39,890 nt of DNA from CAZKUN01 sp964555935. GTDB taxonomy: Bacteria > Armatimonadota > Zipacnadia > Zipacnadales > VGFC01. The position numbers were made by a program, and so were the translations under genes. Position 1 is the first letter of the stretch, and every line of letters begins with the position of its first letter. The notes below the pieces were generated by a model. That model had not been told where the DNA came from and made no database searches. It worked only from the letters and a program-made list of their open reading frames with translations. The stretch covers positions 1 through 39,890 of the forward strand of contig CAZKUN010000063.1 of the NCBI GenBank assembly GCA_964555935.1, in the 5' to 3' direction. Of this stretch, positions 16,324 through 24,386 are shown piece after piece.

Positions 16324-17457
16324 TCAGGCGCGCACTGGGGGAAGGTAGTGCCGAGCCGTCTCGACCAGAATATCACTCTCGGGCGACGCCGTGCCTCTGG
16401 CAAGCGCGCTGAGGTTTGCCTCCAGCAACGGGCCCGGGAAGCGAAGCAGGACGGTCTCCCCACCGGTCGTGACCACTCCTCGAAGCGATCTGCCCTCCAC
16501 GGATAGGTCCTGGACCTCGTGCCAGGGGATGAGACGCTGCCCTTTCACCGTCCGCACCGCTATCCCGCGCCGATCCATCCGCACGCGGTTCCATAGCCGC
16601 ATGCGGAGCTTCCCCACCCCCACCCAGACCATCAGAGCCAGCAATGCTGCACCCATCCCAACCGCCGAAAGCCCGTCCGCTAGCCCCTGCTCCTTGAAGC
16701 ACATGTATGTCATGGAACCCGGTATAGCAAGGAACAGCGCCCACGGCACGCCCTCTTGCCAGACCTCGCGCCTGAGCTGCTCGCGGCTCGGGCGCAAGTA
16801 GCCAGTCAGCACCCGCGGCGGCTCTTCAAGTGCCAACTCCAGCCCAACGCGCGACGCGTGCCAATAGGCCCGGGCAACTACCGGGAGCGCCCATGACGCG
16901 CTGTACCGCATCCGCTTCCGCCCAAACCGAACGCCCGACACGGCGATCGGGTGCGAGGCGATTGGCGTCGCGGGGCGCCCATCCACCTCCACGACAAGTC
17001 GACGTGCTGGGGATCCCCCGGCCTCCTCGCCGTAAGCCGCATACGGCTCGCGCAAGGCCACAACGCCATGGGCGTATCGAACGGCCACACGGGCGACGTC
17101 CTTCCAGGCGATCTCTGCGCAGCCGTCTGGACGCCGGATGGTCAGTCCCGAGGGCCCCATGGTCACGGTGGAACCGTGCCACTGAAACGCCCTGCGCCAC
17201 TTCCCTCGCCCCTCAAAGAACAGCATGCCTCCCAAGGTCCCGCAGATCACGATGCCGAATGGCGCGCCCCGCACACACTTGGCCCATGTGGCGTTTTCAG
17301 CGTCCGGAGCGTGCGCCGATCCCCACAGAACGATCAGCAGCGCCAGTCCCACCAAAAAACACGCGCTCAACCCCACCGCGATCGCCCGCATCACGCGGGC
17401 AACGCGTCGGCTGTACGTCACCTCAAGCTCGGGAAACCCATCGGTCGACGGTCCCAT
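16324..17457 (-). CDS. Tandem paralogue 3: four-TM protein with two PH-like domains
   Basis: A 377-residue paralogue, 42 nt downstream of aroE on the same strand. The ATG at 17457 has GGAGGG upstream. Two hydrophobic helices (about 22-46 and 66-82) are followed by a PH-like segment with IAWKDVARVAV near 116-125, a helix ending VVARAYWHA, then EEPPRVLTG, two more helices, a second segment with IPWHEVQDLSV, and a C-terminal helix ending TARHYLPP. The W-(H/K/V)-(D/E)-(V/I) motif before each strand run is the best-conserved feature across all three genes. Function unknown; probably part of the aroE-distal end of a long minus-strand operon. Confidence 0.75.
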   Translation of the reverse strand: MGPSTDGFPELEVTYSRRVARVMRAIAVGLSACFLVGLALLIVLWGSAHAPDAENATWAKCVRGAPFGIVICGTLGGMLFFEGRGKWRRAFQWHGSTVTMGPSGLTIRRPDGCAEIAWKDVARVAVRYAHGVVALREPYAAYGEEAGGSPARRLVVEVDGRPATPIASHPIAVSGVRFGRKRMRYSASWALPVVARAYWHASRVGLELALEEPPRVLTGYLRPSREQLRREVWQEGVPWALFLAIPGSMTYMCFKEQGLADGLSAVGMGAALLALMVWVGVGKLRMRLWNRVRMDRRGIAVRTVKGQRLIPWHEVQDLSVEGRSLRGVVTTGGETVLLRFPGPLLEANLSALARGTASPESDILVETARHYLPPVRA

Positions 17458-17499
17458 TGCGCACCCTCCACGCCTACCGTCGCAACGAAATTGCCGAGG

Positions 17500-18375
17500 T
17501 CACGCGAGCGAAGCGACCAACGCCTCCCGCATTACCTCAACCGGCGCGTCCACGCCGGTCCAAATCTCAAACGCGATCGCGCCTTGGTGCACGAGCATGC
17601 CCGTGCCATCGAGCGTCTCCGCGCCGACCGACTTCGCGGCTTTCAGCAAGCACGTCTCTTGGGGGTTGTACGTGAGGTCACAGACGAGCTGCCCCGAGCG
17701 CAGCCACTCGGGCGGGACCACCGGGGGGACATCGACATTCGGGTACATGCCGACGCTGGTCGTGTCGATGATGATGTCAGATGCGCCCACCGCTTCGCGC
17801 GCATCGTCCGTGTTCAAATCCACCACGCCTGGCCTGACGCCGGCGTGTTCCGTCACCATGTCTGCGACTTCCTGCGCCTTGAACGGTCGCCGCGCGGCGA
17901 GGGTGAGCGACGCCACGCCGGCCTTCACGAGCGAGTACGCCACCGCCCGGCACGAGCCGCCCGAGCCGATCATCGTGACGGCCTTGCCCGCCAGCGACGT
18001 GCCCGCCTCCTCGACCGAACGCACGAAGCCAGGGCCGTCCGTGCTGTATCCTCTCAGCACGCCGTCGACGTTGTGGATCGTGTTCACCGAGTCCAGCGCC
18101 TTCGCCGCATCGTCGATCTCATCGACCGCATTCGCGGCGGCCTGCTTGTGCGGANNNNNNNNNNTCCCCACCAGCCCCAGGCCAACCACGCCCCGAAACG
18201 CGTCCGCTACATTCCCAGGATCGACCTTGAGCGCCACGTACGCCCAGTCCATCCCCAGCTCTCTGAACGCCGCGTTGTGCATCGGCGGCGAGAGGCTGTG
18301 CTCGATCGGGCAGCCGATGACCCCGACAAGTTGCGTGGTCCCGCGGAGCTGAACGCCGGCCGGCTTCGTCGCCAT
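17500..18375 (-). CDS. aroE: Shikimate dehydrogenase (contains assembly gap)
   Basis: This enzyme makes shikimate from 3-dehydroshikimate using NADPH in aromatic amino acid synthesis. The ATG at 18375 has GGGAG upstream and gives MATKPAG, then VGVIGCPIEHSLSPPMHNAAF, the substrate-binding SLSP loop. The Ns at 18155-18164 remove the residues just before PHK, normally the NVT part of the NVTxPHK motif; the catalytic Lys is retained. The NADP loop MIGSGGSCRAVAYSL and the C-terminal LVHQGAIAFEIWTG are intact. About 291 residues. The frame is kept across the gap, so the gene is probably intact. It lies 5 nt after yqeG. Its last codons are duplicated at 16250. Confidence 0.93.
   Translation of the reverse strand: MATKPAGVQLRGTTQLVGVIGCPIEHSLSPPMHNAAFRELGMDWAYVALKVDPGNVADAFRGVVGLGLVGXXXXPHKQAAANAVDEIDDAAKALDSVNTIHNVDGVLRGYSTDGPGFVRSVEEAGTSLAGKAVTMIGSGGSCRAVAYSLVKAGVASLTLAARRPFKAQEVADMVTEHAGVRPGVVDLNTDDAREAVGASDIIIDTTSVGMYPNVDVPPVVPPEWLRSGQLVCDLTYNPQETCLLKAAKSVGAETLDGTGMLVHQGAIAFEIWTGVDAPVEVMREALVASLA
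18155..18164. other. Ten-N assembly gap
   Basis: Ten consecutive Ns inside aroE. The reading frame and expected protein length fit if the true length is close to ten, but the exact sequence is unknown. The gap may also mean that two contigs were joined here. Confidence 0.99.
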
Positions 18376-18380
18376 AGCGC

Positions 18381-18893
18381 TCACTCCCAGGGCCTGGTGA
18401 ACATGCCGCGCCGCCTGAGCATCCCCAGGCAGCACCGCTCGATCAACCGGATGAAGTACGTGCCGAAAAACTCGTCATTGCTGACGGGCTTCACGAGCAC
18501 GGTCTCGCACCCCGCCAGGTTCCCGCCATACACGTCCGTCATGAGCTGATCGCCGATCGCGATCGCCTCATCGGCCTTAACGTCGAGCTTCGCCATCGCC
18601 TTCTTGAAGCCCCACGGCTTCGATGCAAAGCCGACCGCCTCGAGGTCCATGCGCTCCTTCAGCTTATCGAGACGCTGCATCTTCGACGTGTTCGAGACGA
18701 TGCACACGCGGCACTTGCCCTTCGCCTCCTCGACCCACGCGGCCAGGTCGTCGGGGACATCGAGCGAACGCCAGGAGGTGATCGTGTTGTCTAAGTCGAG
18801 CAGGATCGTCGTGATCCCGCGCTCCACCAGCGCGTCGACATCGACCTCGGTCAGCCGGTGTACGGCCTGGTTTGGGACGAGCTTCTCAAGCAC
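18381..18893 (-). CDS. yqeG: YqeG-family HAD phosphatase
   Basis: A 170-residue HAD-superfamily phosphatase of the YqeG/TIGR01668 type. The nucleophile motif is ILLDLDNTITSW, motif II is CIVSNTS, motif III Lys lies in SKPWGFKKAM, and motif IV is AIGDQLMTDVYGGNLAG. The family is related to eukaryotic phosphatidylglycerophosphate phosphatases, but the substrate in this organism is not known. The GTG start at 18893 shares its first base with the mltG stop (TAGTG). In Bacillus yqeG precedes yqeH and aroE; here it precedes aroE directly. Confidence 0.92.
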   Translation of the reverse strand: MLEKLVPNQAVHRLTEVDVDALVERGITTILLDLDNTITSWRSLDVPDDLAAWVEEAKGKCRVCIVSNTSKMQRLDKLKERMDLEAVGFASKPWGFKKAMAKLDVKADEAIAIGDQLMTDVYGGNLAGCETVLVKPVSNDEFFGTYFIRLIERCCLGMLRRRGMFTRPWE

Positions 18894-19936
18894 TAAATCC
18901 GTCCTTCTCGGATGGCACGCTTGGCGCGCTCATGCTCCGCGTTGGTTCGTGTGAAAACATGCGACCCATCCGGCTTCGCCACGTAGAACAGATAGTCCAC
19001 GCTGGCGGGATTCAGCGCCGCGCGGACGGAGGCCTCCCCAGGGCTCGCAATCGGGTGGGGAGGAATGCCTTTGTATCGCCGCGTGTTGAAGGGCGAGTCG
19101 ATGCGTAGATCCTCCCGCGTGATCACATCCTTGTGCTCGCCCAGGGCGTAGAGCACGGTCGCGTCGATGTCCAGCCGCATGCCCTTCTTCACCCGGTTGT
19201 GAATCACCGCCGAGATCAGCGCCCGGTCCTTCTCAACCCGCGCCTCGCGCTCGATCAGCGAGGCGATGGTGATCATCTCGTGCCGCGTGCGCCCTCCGGC
19301 CTCAAACCCCTCCGCCATCGGCGCGGCGATCCGCTTCATGAACGCATCCGTCATCTGCAACACGACGTCATCCGGCGTGGCTCCGAACGTGATGACATAG
19401 GTCGCTGGGAACAGATACCCCTCGAGCGAGTCGTATTCGTCGCTGCCAAGCTCAAGCTCTGCAACCGTCGCCGGCACGGCCGCCGCGAGAAACTCCTCGA
19501 CCGAGCACAGTCCCGCCGCCGCGACCCTCTCCGCAATCTGCACGGCGGTGAAGCCCTCAGGGATGGTGAGCTTGACCGTCGCCTCCTTGCCGGAGGCAAT
19601 CAGCTCAGCAATCTCTTTCGGCGTCATCTCGGGGGAGATTCGGTAGTGCCCGGCCTTCAGTTTCCCTGACAGCTTCCACCACCACACTCCAACCTTGAAC
19701 GCAGTCTCGTCGGGGATGCGCTGCTCGTCCTTGAGGATGCTGGCGATGCCGCCCGTGCCCGTGCCGGGCGGGACCTCAACGATGCCCGTCGTCCCAGTCC
19801 CGACTGGCGCGTAGTTCTGCTCCAGCCACTGTGATATGGCATGGTGCCCAGCCGCGCCAAGCGCGATGAGGGCGATGCCCACGACGCCCAGACACGCGCC
19901 CCGACGTTTCCGCCGCGCTCGCCTGCGCGCGATCAG
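18893..19936 (-). CDS. mltG: Endolytic murein transglycosylase MltG
   Basis: A YceG/MltG-like membrane transglycosylase that cuts nascent glycan strands and sets their length. After an Arg-rich cytoplasmic stretch and one membrane helix, the domain shows KLKAGHYRISPEMTPKEI, TIPEGFTAVQIAERV, LEGYLFPATY, the catalytic Glu in IASLIERE, and RLDIDATVLYALG. The start is unclear. An ATG at 20071 would overlap ruvX by 139 nt. A CTG at 19936 overlaps the ruvX stop in a CTGA arrangement and keeps the basic tail. The first conventional start after ruvX, GTG at 19882, cuts into the membrane helix. I use 19936. Confidence 0.88.
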   Translation of the reverse strand: MIARRRARRKRRGACLGVVGIALIALGAAGHHAISQWLEQNYAPVGTGTTGIVEVPPGTGTGGIASILKDEQRIPDETAFKVGVWWWKLSGKLKAGHYRISPEMTPKEIAELIASGKEATVKLTIPEGFTAVQIAERVAAAGLCSVEEFLAAAVPATVAELELGSDEYDSLEGYLFPATYVITFGATPDDVVLQMTDAFMKRIAAPMAEGFEAGGRTRHEMITIASLIEREARVEKDRALISAVIHNRVKKGMRLDIDATVLYALGEHKDVITREDLRIDSPFNTRRYKGIPPHPIASPGEASVRAALNPASVDYLFYVAKPDGSHVFTRTNAEHERAKRAIREGRI

Positions 19937-20343
19937 ATCTGCGCGTCCAGGTACCCCTGCAACATCACCGCTGCCGCCACCTTGTCGCGGAGATCCTTGC
20001 GGGCGTTCCGCTTCTTCCCCGCCTCCAGGAGAGACCTCTCCGCGACCACCGTCGTCATTCTCTCGTCCCATGTCTTCACCGGCACGTCCACGTGTTCGGT
20101 CAGCACTTTGATGAAGCCCTCGGCGCTCTCTGCCGCCGGGCCATGCTCGCCCTTCAGGTTGCGCGGCATGCCTACGACGATCAGTTCAGCGCCGGTGGTT
20201 TCGACCAGTTCCGCGACGCGTCTTGCGTCGGGCCCCCAGCCCTCAGCCGCGATCGCCCCGTGGGGCGAGGCGACGATGCCGAGCGCGTCGCTGAGCGCGA
20301 CGCCTATCCGAATCGAGCCCACATCGATCCCGAGAACCCGCAC
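19933..20343 (-). CDS. ruvX: Holliday junction resolvase-like RuvX/YqgF
   Basis: A 136-residue RNase H-fold nuclease, the YqgF/RuvX family, implicated in pre-16S rRNA 5'-end maturation and possibly Holliday junction cleavage. The GTG at 20343, one base after the alaS stop, gives VRVLGIDVGSIRIGVALSD with the first catalytic Asp. VVGMPRNLKGEHG, TWDERMTT and DKVAAAVMLQGYLD supply the rest of the family signature. The order alaS-ruvX-mltG is conserved in Firmicutes (alaS-yrrK-yrrL). Confidence 0.94.
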   Translation of the reverse strand: MRVLGIDVGSIRIGVALSDALGIVASPHGAIAAEGWGPDARRVAELVETTGAELIVVGMPRNLKGEHGPAAESAEGFIKVLTEHVDVPVKTWDERMTTVVAERSLLEAGKKRNARKDLRDKVAAAVMLQGYLDAQI

Positions 20344-20344
20344 G

Positions 20345-22960
20345 CTAGGCCCCCAACTGGTCGGCCAGAGTCGTCGCCGCCAGCGCGAGAGCCTCGTCAA
20401 TCTTGCTCGCATCGCGACCGCCGGCCTCGGCGAATTGCGGCTTGCCGCCGCCTCCGCCACCGCACGCCTTCGCGACCTCGCGGACGAGATTGCCGGCGTG
20501 CGCGCCCTGCTCGACCATCGGGTCACTCACCTTGGCGACGATCCGCACCTTGCCCTTGTCGCCCACAGCCGCGATGACAACCACCGCGTTGTCCGCGCGC
20601 GCGGTGACATCATCCGCCAGCGCCTTCAACGCATCGGCGGGCGCATCATCAGGCAGTCGGTGCGCGACGAGTTTCGCGGCGCCAACTTCCGCCGCCGACG
20701 ATAGCAGGCCCGCCACGTCCGCCGCCGGCGCGGCGCTCGCCTGCGAGGCTGCCTTCTTGGCATCGGCAAGCTGCGCGCGCAGTCCATCGATGCGTTCCGG
20801 CAGTTCATCGGGGCGGCATCCAACGCCGTGCGCGGCCTGTTGCAGAAGCTGATCCTGCGCGCGAGCGCGATGCACGGCGCGCATGCCCGTCACCGCCTCG
20901 ACGCGGCGCACGTTCGCGGCCGCGCTGCCCTCACTCACGATCCGCATCGCGCCGATCGTGCCAGTACTCGGGCAGTGCGTCCCGCCACAAAGCTCAGTGC
21001 TCTCGCTGCCGATCTTCACCACGCGAACTTGGTCCTCATACTTTTCGCCAAAGAGTGCGATCGCGCCGTCGGCGATGGCGTCTTCCCGGGCCTTCGTCTC
21101 CGTGGTCACCGGCAGATCCGCCAGGATCCATTCGTTCACCAGATCCTCGGCCTTGGCCAGGTCCCCCGCCGACACGGCCTCATGGTGCGTGAAGTCGAAG
21201 CGCAGCCGATCCGGGGCGACGAGCGAGCCCTGCTGCGTGACGTGTTCGCCGAGAATCTGGCGCAACGCCGACTGCAACAGATGAGTCGCGGTGTGATGGC
21301 GCATGATCTCCCGACGACGGCTGCCCTCCACCCTCGCGGTAACCGTGTCGCCCACGTTGATGGTGCCCGCCGATACCGTCCCTTCGTGGACGAAGGTCTC
21401 AGCCGGCCCGACTGTCGTGTTTGTAATATCGGCCCGCGCGCCGGACGCCGTCTCGATGACGCCCGCGTCGCCAACTTGGCCGCCGCGCTCGGCGTAAAGC
21501 GGCGTCGCCCGCACGATGATCCGGACCGCGTCGCCGTCTGTCTCGACCGCGAGCACCTCCGTCTCGGTCGACAGCGTCTCATCGCCCACGAACTCGGTCG
21601 CCGGCAGATCCGTCCCGGCGCTGTGACCGGCCAGGCCCTTCACGCCCGCGCTCGATACCTTCCCGTGCGCGGCCATCGCCGCCTCAAAGCCCTCGCGATC
21701 GACGGTCAGGCCGACATCCGACGCGATCTCCTCGGTCACCTCGACCGGCAGTCCGAACGTCGCCTGCAGATCGAAGACCACATCGCCCGGAATGACCGTC
21801 TCGCCCTTCCCCTCAAGCGATTCGCGGATCTCATCGAACTCGTGCAACCCGCGGCCGAGAGCCTTCCCGAAGCGCTCCTCCTCGGACTGCACGACCCTCG
21901 CCGTAAAGTCCGCCTTCGGCAGCAGCTCCGCATACGGACCGCCACACGCCTCGACCACCGCCGGCAGCACCGCGTGCAGGAACGGCTGCGTCGCGCCCTG
22001 GCTTCGCCCAAAGCGATGCGCTCGGCGGATGAGTCGGCGCAATATGTAGCCCGCTCCCTCGTTCGACGGCGTCGCGCCGTCAGCCATCAGGAACGAAATC
22101 GCCCGCGTGTGGTCGGCGATGACGCGAAGCGCGATGTCTGCCTGCGGGTCCGTTCCGTAACCGATGGACGGCCCGCCGCCGACCTCGGCCAGCGCCTCCT
22201 CGGCGCGCGCCATGATGTGGGCAAGCTCGTTCGTCTCGCCCGACCACACCTTGTTCTGCATCACCATCGCCAGCCGCTCGAGACCGAGACCCGTATCAAC
22301 GCCCGGCGCCGGCAGCGGCGTCAACGTGCCATCCTCGGCCTCGGTGAACTGCTGGAAAACAACGTTCCACAGCTCGAGGTACCGATTGCAGTCACAGCCC
22401 ACCGCGCAGTCGGGCTTATCACAAGTCAGCTCCGGCCCCAGGTCAATGTGGACCTCGGTGCACGGACCGCACGGCCCTTCCCACCGGTCCTTCGGCCACC
22501 AGTTGTCCTCGCGCCCCAGTCGCACGATGCGGTCCATCGGCACGCCGATATTCTTGTGCCAGATCTGCTCCGCTTCGTCGTCGGTCTCGAAGATCGTGAT
22601 CCACATGTCGGCCGGATCCATCTTCATGTTGACCGTCAGGAACTCCCAAGCGTATTCGACGCCCAGTTCCTTGAAGTAATCGCCAAAGCTGAAGTTGCCG
22701 AGCATCTCAAAGAACGTGTGGTATCGCGGCTTAGCGCCCACGGCGTCGAGGTCGCCCATCCGCGCGCACTTCTGGCAACTCACCACGCGCGGCGCCGGCG
22801 GCGTCTCCTCGCCGCGGAACGCGCGCACGTACGGCTGCACGCCCGCCGCGGTAAATAGCGTCGTCGGGTCATCCGTAATCAGCGGAGCGCTGGGACGGAT
22901 CTGATGCTGTTTGCCCTCGAAGTAGCCGAGGAATTCTTGCCTAAGGTCGTTGACTGTCAT
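20345..22960 (-). CDS. alaS: Alanine--tRNA ligase
   Basis: A full-length AlaRS of 871 residues that charges tRNA-Ala and hydrolyses mischarged Ser/Gly-tRNA. The class II catalytic core is at the N-terminus (HTFFEMLGNFSFGDYFK; GLGLERLAMVMQ). The editing domain has HHTATH near residue 555 and CGGTHC near 655. The C-terminal DHHA1 domain has the Gly-rich GGGGGGKPQFAEAGG run. I start at the ATG at 22960 (MTVNDLRQEFLGYFEGKQHQ) with GGAGAGAGACGAAGG upstream. It overlaps the end of the AI-2E exporter gene by 20 nt, so the two are probably coupled. Confidence 0.97.
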   Translation of the reverse strand: MTVNDLRQEFLGYFEGKQHQIRPSAPLITDDPTTLFTAAGVQPYVRAFRGEETPPAPRVVSCQKCARMGDLDAVGAKPRYHTFFEMLGNFSFGDYFKELGVEYAWEFLTVNMKMDPADMWITIFETDDEAEQIWHKNIGVPMDRIVRLGREDNWWPKDRWEGPCGPCTEVHIDLGPELTCDKPDCAVGCDCNRYLELWNVVFQQFTEAEDGTLTPLPAPGVDTGLGLERLAMVMQNKVWSGETNELAHIMARAEEALAEVGGGPSIGYGTDPQADIALRVIADHTRAISFLMADGATPSNEGAGYILRRLIRRAHRFGRSQGATQPFLHAVLPAVVEACGGPYAELLPKADFTARVVQSEEERFGKALGRGLHEFDEIRESLEGKGETVIPGDVVFDLQATFGLPVEVTEEIASDVGLTVDREGFEAAMAAHGKVSSAGVKGLAGHSAGTDLPATEFVGDETLSTETEVLAVETDGDAVRIIVRATPLYAERGGQVGDAGVIETASGARADITNTTVGPAETFVHEGTVSAGTINVGDTVTARVEGSRRREIMRHHTATHLLQSALRQILGEHVTQQGSLVAPDRLRFDFTHHEAVSAGDLAKAEDLVNEWILADLPVTTETKAREDAIADGAIALFGEKYEDQVRVVKIGSESTELCGGTHCPSTGTIGAMRIVSEGSAAANVRRVEAVTGMRAVHRARAQDQLLQQAAHGVGCRPDELPERIDGLRAQLADAKKAASQASAAPAADVAGLLSSAAEVGAAKLVAHRLPDDAPADALKALADDVTARADNAVVVIAAVGDKGKVRIVAKVSDPMVEQGAHAGNLVREVAKACGGGGGGKPQFAEAGGRDASKIDEALALAATTLADQLGA

Positions 22961-24386
22961 CCTTCGTCTCTCTCCCAACATCTGTTTCTGCTTCGGCCGG
23001 TGTTCCCCGCGTCACGCCGGCGGGGTGAATCCTCTTGCTGCTCAGAAGCTGACGCACGCTGTCCCGAACCGACGCGATGGCGCGCTTGGCATCCAGCTTC
23101 GGAAGGTGATCCTTGCCATCCTCAACTTCGTCCGGCTGCACGGGTAGCCAGCGGCGCAAGGCGATGCGGATGCTGGCGGCAACGGGCACCGCGATGAGCA
23201 CTCCAATGATCCCCCCGAGCGAATATCCCGCAAGGCAGGCGAACAGAACCACCAGCGGATGCAGCCCCACCTTCTCGCCCACAATCCTGGGCATGGCCAC
23301 GTTGTCGGCGATCTGGTTGACTGCTACAACGACGACTCCCGCCACGACTGCGGCGATGACGGAGTGCTCGTCGGCCGTCACCAGCGCGAAGAAGCACGCG
23401 GCCCCGGCCGATACCGTCTGCCCAAGGTAAGGAACGCCGTACGTAACCCCCGCGAGCAACCCAAGCGCCAGCGAGTAACGCGTCCCAAACCCTAGAGCCA
23501 CGCACGATAGCGCAACGGCTGTCGCCGCGCCGACGAGGAGCGAGACCGCCGCCATACCTCGTACGTACGCGCCCAGCATTTTGTTTACACGAACGACAGT
23601 CTCATCGACTTCTTGGGACTGCGTCTCCGAGAGGTATAGCCCGTGGATGGTGTCGCGCATCGGGTCGATGATCAGCATGAAGTGGAACGAGACGATCGCG
23701 ACCAGGACTAGGAAGACCGCCGCGCCCGCCACCTGCAGCGTCACGCTTCCCAACCACTTCAGGGCGTCGGCTTTGTGGGCGTCCGCCCACGCTCGCACCA
23801 CGACGATCTGCCTGTCGATATACTCGTTCAGCTGCGAGAGTTGGTCGAGTTGCGGCTCATCGGGTCGGTCCGGTTGCGGCTCATCGGGTTGGCCCGGTTG
23901 CGGCTCATCGGGTTGGCCCGGTTGCGGCTCATTGGGTTGGCCCGGTTGCGGCTCATCCGGTTGGTCCAGTTGCGGCTCATCGGGCAAGTATCCACGGACC
24001 CAGCCAGTGACGCTCTCCCGCGCCGTGTCAAACATGCGCGTGGCGGTTGTGGAGTAATGCGTCCAATTCTCCGCCGCATCGCTGACCTCGCCGACGACCC
24101 GCGGCACCAAGAGCAGCGCCAGCAACCCAGCCGCGCCGCACATCGAGCCCATCACCGTCCACACGGCCCGGGAGCGACTCCAGCCCCGCGCCTCCAACTT
24201 GTCGAGCCACGGGTCGAAGATATACGCGACCACAAACCCCGCCGCGAACAGCACGACAATGAGGCGGATCTTGTAGGCGACCACGCACAGCGCGACCGCC
24301 AGCGCGGTGCCAATACAGATCGCCGCAACCCACCATAACCATGGACGCGTCTCCTCGACCTCCAGCTCCTCCGTTGGAGTCTCCAC
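22941..24386 (-). CDS. AI-2E family transporter (YrrI/PerM type) with repeat insert
   Basis: A 481-residue polytopic membrane protein of the AI-2E exporter superfamily. Hydrophobic helices are visible from residue 17 onward in the usual pattern (two near the start, one near 80-95, several from 210 to 430), with LALGLLAGVTYGVPYLGQ and the C-terminal VGLHPLVVLFACLAGYSLGGIIGVLIAVP region. Transported substrates differ within the superfamily, so AI-2 export is not implied. The GTG start directly abuts the sigma factor stop, with AGGAGG upstream. The extracytoplasmic loop at residues 136-183 holds six octapeptide repeats. In Bacillus a homologue (yrrI) also lies just upstream of alaS. Confidence 0.9.
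   Translation of the reverse strand: METPTEELEVEETRPWLWWVAAICIGTALAVALCVVAYKIRLIVVLFAAGFVVAYIFDPWLDKLEARGWSRSRAVWTVMGSMCGAAGLLALLLVPRVVGEVSDAAENWTHYSTTATRMFDTARESVTGWVRGYLPDEPQLDQPDEPQPGQPNEPQPGQPDEPQPGQPDEPQPDRPDEPQLDQLSQLNEYIDRQIVVVRAWADAHKADALKWLGSVTLQVAGAAVFLVLVAIVSFHFMLIIDPMRDTIHGLYLSETQSQEVDETVVRVNKMLGAYVRGMAAVSLLVGAATAVALSCVALGFGTRYSLALGLLAGVTYGVPYLGQTVSAGAACFFALVTADEHSVIAAVVAGVVVVAVNQIADNVAMPRIVGEKVGLHPLVVLFACLAGYSLGGIIGVLIAVPVAASIRIALRRWLPVQPDEVEDGKDHLPKLDAKRAIASVRDSVRQLLSSKRIHPAGVTRGTPAEAETDVGRETKDDSQRP
23838..23981 (-). repeat. Six 24-bp tandem repeats in the transporter gene
   Basis: Six in-frame copies of a 24-bp unit encode DEPQPGQP-like octapeptides (DEPQLDQP, DEPQPGQP, NEPQPGQP, DEPQPGQP, DEPQPDRP, DEPQLDQL). 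The central units are nearly identical in DNA. The segment should form an extended acidic Pro-rich linker between the first helices and the rest of the transporter. Confidence 0.92.

Noticed and set aside
16951..18549. A plus-strand open frame across paralogue 3, aroE and the N gap
   Set aside because: Antisense to recognisable genes, Arg/Pro/His-rich composition, and it reads through the assembly gap.
20828..22858. A long open frame (over 650 codons) on the plus strand opposite alaS
   Set aside because: It is exactly antisense to a convincing AlaRS, is Arg/His-rich with no family signal, and is expected from codon bias in GC-rich DNA.
23838..23981. Regularly spaced repeats that might suggest a CRISPR array
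   Set aside because: The units are contiguous with no spacers, in frame, and encode an octapeptide repeat in a transporter.
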